Shown here: one piece after another, positions 35,348-40,259 of the stretch
How positions within the stretch are numbered: position 1 is the first letter of the stretch
How the letters are laid out: each line of letters starts with the position of its first letter
DNA from: Opitutaceae bacterium
GTDB taxonomy: Bacteria; Verrucomicrobiota; Verrucomicrobiia; Opitutales; Opitutaceae
Reading direction: 5' to 3'
Assembly: GCA_014879845.1 (NCBI GenBank)
Contig: JACSRI010000172.1
Coordinates: 1 to 40,259 of the forward strand
DNA length: 40,259 nt
The notes under the pieces: generated by a model
Seen by the model: the letters and a program-made list of their open reading frames with translations, nothing else
Told to the model about the DNA's origin: nothing
The model's database searches: none
Program-made: the position numbers and the translations under genes

Positions 35348-36405
35348 CGCGCTGGTTCATCGTCGCCGCGGTGGCGGCCCAGGTGCTGGTCCTCGCCTGG
35401 ATGGCGGCCCAGCGCGAATGGGTGGTTCGAACGGGCGAAACCGTGATCGTGCGCACCGCGCCGGTCGACCCGCGCGATCCGATGCGCGGCGACTATGTCC
35501 GGCTCGAGTATGAGATCTCGACCGTGCCGCGATCGCTCTGTCGCGATGGTGTGGCGGGCTGGTTCGAGCGGACACGCATCTCCGGACGCGAGATGCGGGA
35601 TCGCCGCGTGTTCGGCCTTCTCGAGCGTGACGATACCGGCGTCGCGCACATCGTCGCCCTGACCGATGAGGAGCCGGACGAGGGGCTCTTCCTGCGCGGA
35701 CGCGTCGACTGGTTCAACGACCGGAGCATCCGCGTGCGGTACGGCATCGAGGCCTTCTTCATGGAGCAGGGCCGGGCGTGGGAGTTTGAGCGCACGATGC
35801 GCGACGAGAAGGTCGGCGTGCCGATCAACGCCGAGCTTGCCGTGGGGCGAGGCGGGCTCGCGGTATTGCGCGCCACGAGCTGGGAACCCCTGGGCATCAC
35901 GCTCCGCGTGGAGCGGCGCGGCGTGGCCGAAGACGCGGCGAACCGCATGCCCGCCGGCGAACGGCCCGGGATCAGCGGCGCCGTGGTCACGCTCAAGAAC
36001 CACAGCGATGCGCCGGTCGCGATCGTCGATCTGCCGCACGGCGCCTCGTTCCGGCTTGTCGTATCCGATCGCTGGGGTGAGGGGCGGATGCAGCCGGTCG
36101 CGCGCGTCGAGCCGAGGCCGATGCTGACGGCCGCAGATGTCATCGTGCTCGACCCCGGCGAGACGCACGAAGTGAACTTGGATTTCTCGCGGCCGGAATG
36201 GTTTGTCGTGAAGGAGCCGCGCGAAGGCGAAACGCCGGAGGCGCCGCAGCCATTCGAGGATCTTCGCAATGTCTGGGATGCCTGGTTCCGCATCGAGTAT
36301 GCACCGCCGCCGGCCGAGGCGAGCCGCGGCCTGCCAAACGCCGAGCTCATCCGTCACGCCAACCTGCGCACGCGCTCGTTCAATCCCAGCGGCGGCCTGG
36401 ACTGA
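35344..36405 (+). CDS. GDYXXLXY-motif membrane-anchored protein
   Basis: A 353-residue protein. One N-terminal hydrophobic helix (about 4-22) anchors an extracytoplasmic domain. The motif RGDYVRLEYEIS (residues about 48-59) defines the GDYXXLXY domain, and the neighbouring TAPVDPRDPM also belongs to it. Unlike shorter family members it has a C-terminal beta-rich extension (about 170-340) of unknown role. The ATG lies 4 nt inside the DUF2157 gene. Function is unknown; partnership with DUF2157 is the only clue. Confidence 0.88.
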   Translation: MTRWFIVAAVAAQVLVLAWMAAQREWVVRTGETVIVRTAPVDPRDPMRGDYVRLEYEISTVPRSLCRDGVAGWFERTRISGREMRDRRVFGLLERDDTGVAHIVALTDEEPDEGLFLRGRVDWFNDRSIRVRYGIEAFFMEQGRAWEFERTMRDEKVGVPINAELAVGRGGLAVLRATSWEPLGITLRVERRGVAEDAANRMPAGERPGISGAVVTLKNHSDAPVAIVDLPHGASFRLVVSDRWGEGRMQPVARVEPRPMLTAADVIVLDPGETHEVNLDFSRPEWFVVKEPREGETPEAPQPFEDLRNVWDAWFRIEYAPPPAEASRGLPNAELIRHANLRTRSFNPSGGLD

Positions 36406-36428
36406 GTCGCCCTGCGCGCTCCCGACGT

Positions 36429-36465
36429 CCGAGCCATTGTCAACTATTGGATGACATGGGCTCGG
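36429..36465. terminator. Imperfect stem-loop between convergent genes, possible bidirectional terminator
   Basis: CCGAGCC (36429-36435) pairs with GGCTCGG (36459-36465). After two mismatches, TGTCA pairs with TGACA around a 9-nt loop. It sits between the stop of the GDYXXLXY gene and the metH stop. No T-run follows on either strand, so terminator function is only suggested by position. Confidence 0.45.
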
Positions 36466-36481
36466 GCGAGACACCGAGCCG

Positions 36482-39400
36482 TCAGGCCGGCGTGTAGTCG
36501 AGATACGGCCCGAGCCAGCGTTCGGCCTCGGCGAGCGGCATGCCCTTGCGCGCGGCGTATTCCTCGACTTGGTCGCGGCCCAGGCGCGTCACACCGAAGT
36601 ATTTTGCCTCGGGATGATTGAAGTACCAGCCGCTCACGCTGCTCGCGGGATGCATCGCGCAGCTCTCGGTCAGCGTGATGCCGGTGGCCGCGGTGGCGCC
36701 GAGGAGCTTGAAGAGAATCGGCTTCTCCGTGTGGTCGGGGCAGGCCGGATACCCGGGCGCCGGGCGCACGCCGCGGTAGCGCTCGCGGATCAGGTCCTCG
36801 TGCGAGAGGTTCTCGGTGCGGCCGAAACCGCAGGCCTCTCTCGCGCGCTTGTGGAACATCTCGGCCATGGCCTCGGCGAGGCGGTCGCCCAGCGCCTGCA
36901 CCATGATCGCGGAATAGTCGTCGCCTGCGGCCTTGAAGGCGGCGGCGCGCTGTTCGACCTCGAGGCCCGACGTCACGGCGAAGCCGCCGAGGTAGTCGAT
37001 GCGGCCGCTGTCGAGCGGCGCGACGTAGTCGGCGAGTGCGTGGTTGAACTGACCCGCGGGCTTGTCGAGCTGCTGGCGCAGGGTGTGGAATGTCGTGAGC
37101 ACGCGGTCGCGGTCCTCGGTATCGAAGACCTGGAGGTCGTCGCCCACGGCATTGGCCGGCCAATAGCCGATCACCGCCTTCGGCGTGAACCACTTCTCCG
37201 CGACGATGCGCCCGAGCATGGCCTGGGCGTCGGCGAAGAGCTTGGTCGCCTCGGCGCCGACCTTTTCGTCCGTGAGAATCTGCGGGTAACGCCCGTGCAG
37301 TTCCCACGCGCTGAAGAACGGGCCCCAGTCGATGAACGGCACGATATCGACGAGCGGCACGTCGGCGAAGACGCGCGTGCCCAGAAACTCAGGACGCGGG
37401 ATGTCGGTCGCGGCCCAGTCGAACTGAGGCGCGCGCGTCCGCGCCTCGGCCAGCGGCAGGAGCGGCTTGCGCGAGTCGCGCGCGGCGAAGTCGTCGCGCG
37501 CCTTCTGCTGTTTGGCGAGCAACTCGGCGACGAAGGCGGGTTTGTTCTCGGGCGAGAGCAGCGCGCCGGCCACGCCGACCACGCGCGACGCGTCGAGCAC
37601 GTGTACCACGCCGTGCGCGTAATGCGGCGCGATCTTCACCGCCGTGTGCGCGGCGCTCGTGGTGGCGCCGCCGATGAGCAGCGGCAGGGTCCAGCCCTCG
37701 CGCGTCATCTCCTTCGCGACGTGCACCATCTCGTCGAGCGACGGCGTGATCAGGCCGGAGAGGCCGATCATGTCGGCGCCGACTTCCTTCGCTTTCGCGA
37801 GGATCTTCTCGCACGGCACCATCACGCCGAGGTCGATGACCTCGTAGTTGTTGCAGGCGAGGACGACGCCGACGATGTTTTTGCCGATATCGTGCACGTC
37901 GCCCTTCACCGTCGCGAGGACGATCCTGCCCTGGGCGCGCGCGGTGCCGCCGGCGGCGACGAGCTGGCGTTTCTCCTCCTCCATGAAGGGCGTGAGGTAG
38001 GCGACTGCCTTCTTCATCACGCGGGCGGACTTCACCACCTGCGGGAGGAACATCTTCCCGGCGCCGAAGAGATCGCCGACCACGCGCATGCCGTCCATGA
38101 GCGGGCCTTCGATGATGTTGAGCGGGCGGCCGTATTTCTGGCGCGCCTCCTCGGTGTCGGCGTCGATGAACGTATCGATGCCCTTCACCAGCGCGTGCGA
38201 GAGTCGCGACTCGACCGGCTCGCGACGCCAGGCCTGTTCCTCGGCGGCGTCGGCCTTCTTCGCGCCGGAGCCGGCGGCCTTGAGCTGTTCTCCGAGGGCG
38301 ACAAGGCGCTCGGTCGCGTCGGGGCGGCGGTTGAGCAGCACGTCCTCGATGTGTTCGAGCAGGTCCTTCGGAATCTCCTCATAGACCTCGAGCATGCCGG
38401 CGTTGACGATGCCCATGTCGAGGCCGGCGCGGATCGCGTGATAGAGAAACGCGGCGTGCATCGCCTCGCGCACCACGTTGTTGCCGCGGAAGCTGAACGA
38501 GACGTTCGAGATGCCGCCGCTCACCTTCGCGTGCGGGAGGTGCGTCTTTATCCAGCGCGTGGCCTCGATGAAGTCGACGGCGTAGGTGTTGTGCTCCTCG
38601 ATGCCGGTGCCGACGGTGAGCACGTTCGGGTCGAAGATGATGTCCTCGGGTGGGAAACCCACTTCGTCCACAAGGATCCGATACGCGCGCTCGGCGATGC
38701 GGATCTTGTCGGCCAGCGTCGCGGCCTGGCCCTGCTCGTCGAACGCCATCACCACCACGGCGGCGCCGTAGCGCAGGATCGTGCGGGCCTGCTCCTTGAA
38801 CTTGGCCTCGCCCTCCTTGAGCGAGATCGAGTTCACGATGCCCTTGCCCTGAAGGCATTTCAGGCCGGCCTCGATCACCTCCCACTTCGAGGAGTCCACC
38901 ATCACCGGCACCTTCGCCACCTCGGGCTCGCTGCCGATGAGGTGCAGGAAACGCGTCATCGCGGCGACGCCGTCGATCATGCCCTCGTCCATGCAGACAT
39001 CGATCACGTTGGCGCCGTTCTCGACCTGCTGGCGCGCGATTGCGACGGCCTCGTCGTATTTGCCCTCCTTGATCAACTTCGCGAACTTCGGCGAACCGGC
39101 GACGTTTGTGCGCTCGCCGATCATGAGGAAATTCTTCGGGTCGTGCGTGAACGGCAGCGAGCCGCTCAGCGCGAGGTGCGGCACGAGCACGGTGGCGCGA
39201 CGCGACGGCTTCCTTTCCAGAGAGCGCGCGATGGCGGCAATGTGCTCGGGTGTATTGCCGCAGCAACCACCGGCGATGTTGACCAGGTGGCTGTCGGCGA
39301 ACTCGCCGAGGTAGCGGCCCATGTCCTCCGGCCCGAGGTCGAAGCCGGTGGGCGAAAGGGGATTCGGCAGGCCGGCGTTCGGGTAGCAGGAGATGAACGC

Positions 39401-40259
39401 GTCGGACTTCTGCGCGAGCTCGGCGAGGAACGGACGCATGAGGTCGGGACCGAGCGAGCAGTTCAGGCCGACGGCGAGCGGCTTGACGTGGCGCACGGCG
39501 TTCCAGAACGCCTCGACGGTCTGCGCGGAGATCATCGTCTCGCCGCCGCGGCCGACCGCGGCCGAGATCATGATCGGCAGGCGCACGCGGTCCTCGGCGA
39601 AGACCTCCTCGATCGCGACGAGCGCGGCCTTGGCATTGAGCGAGTCGAAGATCGTCTCGACCAGGAGCAGGTCGGAGCCGCCCTGGATGAGCGCGCGCAC
39701 CTGCTGGCGGTAGGCGCGTTTGACCTGATCGAACGTCACGACGCGGAACCCGGCGTCGTCGGCATCGGGCGAGTTCGAGAGCGAGACCGTGAGCGGGCCG
39801 ATCGCGCCGGCGACGAAGCGCGGGCGGCCCGTGGCGTTGGCGATGCGGTCTGCCCAGGTGCGGCAGATGCGCGCTGAAGATTCGTTGAGGTCCCACGCGA
39901 GTTTTTCCAGGAATGGATCCTCGATCACGCGCTGGAAGAAAGCCGGATCCTTGCGCCCGCCGTGCTCGCGCGGGTCCTCGATGAAGAACTCACTCTGGCC
40001 GATCGTCGTGGCCGAGAAGGTGTTGGTCTCGATGATGTCCGCGCCGGCCTCGAGGAAACGGCGGTGGATGTCACCGATCATCTCCGGCTGCGAGAGATTG
40101 AAGATGTCACCGTTGTTGAGCAGGTCCTTCTTCGCGTCACGGAAGCGGGCACCGCGCGCATCGGCCTCCTTCATCCCGTAGGTGCGGATCGTCGTGCCCA
40201 TCGCGCCGTCGATGATGGCGATGCGCTCGGCGAGCAGGCGGCGGAGCGCGGCCTCGGCG
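36482..40259 (-). CDS. metH: Cobalamin-dependent methionine synthase, 5' end cut by the window
   Basis: The frame is open to the window edge; 1258 residues are visible and only a few N-terminal ones are missing. Numbering from the Met at 40201: the homocysteine-binding zinc site is C248 (GLNCSLGPD) with C313 and C314 (GGCCGN). The pterin (methyltetrahydrofolate) domain spans about 355-620 and includes [10 protein letters not shown] and MVDSSKW. The cobalamin-binding DVHDIGKN has axial ligand H770, with GLSGLITPS and [10 protein letters not shown]. The C-terminal AdoMet activation domain includes [18 protein letters not shown]. It methylates homocysteine to methionine. Any upstream B12 riboswitch is outside the window. 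Confidence 0.97.
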   Translation of the reverse strand, partial: AEAALRRLLAERIAIIDGAMGTTIRTYGMKEADARGARFRDAKKDLLNNGDIFNLSQPEMIGDIHRRFLEAGADIIETNTFSATTIGQSEFFIEDPREHGGRKDPAFFQRVIEDPFLEKLAWDLNESSARICRTWADRIANATGRPRFVAGAIGPLTVSLSNSPDADDAGFRVVTFDQVKRAYRQQVRALIQGGSDLLLVETIFDSLNAKAALVAIEEVFAEDRVRLPIMISAAVGRGGETMISAQTVEAFWNAVRHVKPLAVGLNCSLGPDLMRPFLAELAQKSDAFISCYPNAGLPNPLSPTGFDLGPEDMGRYLGEFADSHLVNIAGGCCGNTPEHIAAIARSLERKPSRRATVLVPHLALSGSLPFTHDPKNFLMIGERTNVAGSPKFAKLIKEGKYDEAVAIARQQVENGANVIDVCMDEGMIDGVAAMTRFLHLIGSEPEVAKVPVMVDSSKWEVIEAGLKCLQGKGIVNSISLKEGEAKFKEQARTILRYGAAVVVMAFDEQGQAATLADKIRIAERAYRILVDEVGFPPEDIIFDPNVLTVGTGIEEHNTYAVDFIEATRWIKTHLPHAKVSGGISNVSFSFRGNNVVREAMHAAFLYHAIRAGLDMGIVNAGMLEVYEEIPKDLLEHIEDVLLNRRPDATERLVALGEQLKAAGSGAKKADAAEEQAWRREPVESRLSHALVKGIDTFIDADTEEARQKYGRPLNIIEGPLMDGMRVVGDLFGAGKMFLPQVVKSARVMKKAVAYLTPFMEEEKRQLVAAGGTARAQGRIVLATVKGDVHDIGKNIVGVVLACNNYEVIDLGVMVPCEKILAKAKEVGADMIGLSGLITPSLDEMVHVAKEMTREGWTLPLLIGGATTSAAHTAVKIAPHYAHGVVHVLDASRVVGVAGALLSPENKPAFVAELLAKQQKARDDFAARDSRKPLLPLAEARTRAPQFDWAATDIPRPEFLGTRVFADVPLVDIVPFIDWGPFFSAWELHGRYPQILTDEKVGAEATKLFADAQAMLGRIVAEKWFTPKAVIGYWPANAVGDDLQVFDTEDRDRVLTTFHTLRQQLDKPAGQFNHALADYVAPLDSGRIDYLGGFAVTSGLEVEQRAAAFKAAGDDYSAIMVQALGDRLAEAMAEMFHKRAREACGFGRTENLSHEDLIRERYRGVRPAPGYPACPDHTEKPILFKLLGATAATGITLTESCAMHPASSVSGWYFNHPEAKYFGVTRLGRDQVEEYAARKGMPLAEAERWLGPYLDYTPA

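Noticed and set aside
36569-39877. A 1102-codon open frame on the plus strand
   Set aside because: It is antisense to metH, with low-complexity composition and no domain. The metH motifs fix the real strand.

Overview
The window is a high-GC bacterial chromosome segment that starts in the 3' end of a 23S rRNA gene, followed by 5S rRNA and a strong terminator. It then carries about 22 protein genes, nearly all with clear families and no IS, phage or CRISPR content. The gene set (exported DUF-type and VCBS proteins, MurNAc-recycling enzymes in Bacteroidetes-like form, a candidate PPi-type PEP carboxykinase, LptF/G permease implying a Gram-negative envelope) and translation starts that mostly lack Shine-Dalgarno sequences suggest a Verrucomicrobiota member, perhaps Opitutales. 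That placement is inference; no 16S is present.

Layout. 1-596: rRNA operon end. 1018-3185 (+): a two-gene amino-sugar recycling operon, with an AmgK-like kinase fused to a RapZ C-terminal domain, overlapped by a MurU-like nucleotidyltransferase. 3186-8712 (-): a Kef-type cation/proton antiporter with two RCK_C domains, then sucD, sucC and rph. 8792-10590 (-): a sodium:neurotransmitter-symporter-family transporter with an overlapping 55-residue membrane protein resembling MetS-type small subunits. 10660-11781 (+): an LptF/LptG permease. 11821-15445 (-): two overlapping histidine kinases (a hybrid membrane kinase and a soluble REC-kinase). 15663-19088 (-): a 1141-residue protein that I assign tentatively to PPi-dependent PEP carboxykinase. 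19356-22219: an AEC-family permease and an ABC exporter. 22313-27610 (-): an rRNA m5C methyltransferase, a multi-PAS REC-kinase and a FIST sensor protein, the last two overlapping by 4 bases. 27727-33645 (+): ndk, then three consecutive exported proteins (S1C protease, unknown, VCBS propeller). 34010-36405 (+): a DUF2157/GDYXXLXY pair. 36482-end (-): metH, cut by the window edge.

Working together. Central metabolism (sucCD, candidate PPi-PEPCK, metH, ndk), RNA maturation (rph, RsmB-like) and envelope functions (MurNAc recycling, LptF/G, exporters) dominate, with three sensor kinases and a FIST protein as the signalling component. The most interesting items are the kinase-RapZ fusion next to murU, the candidate PPi-PEPCK, the small transporter subunit, the kinase-FIST pair, and the pyrimidine-rich leaders directly before many start codons.
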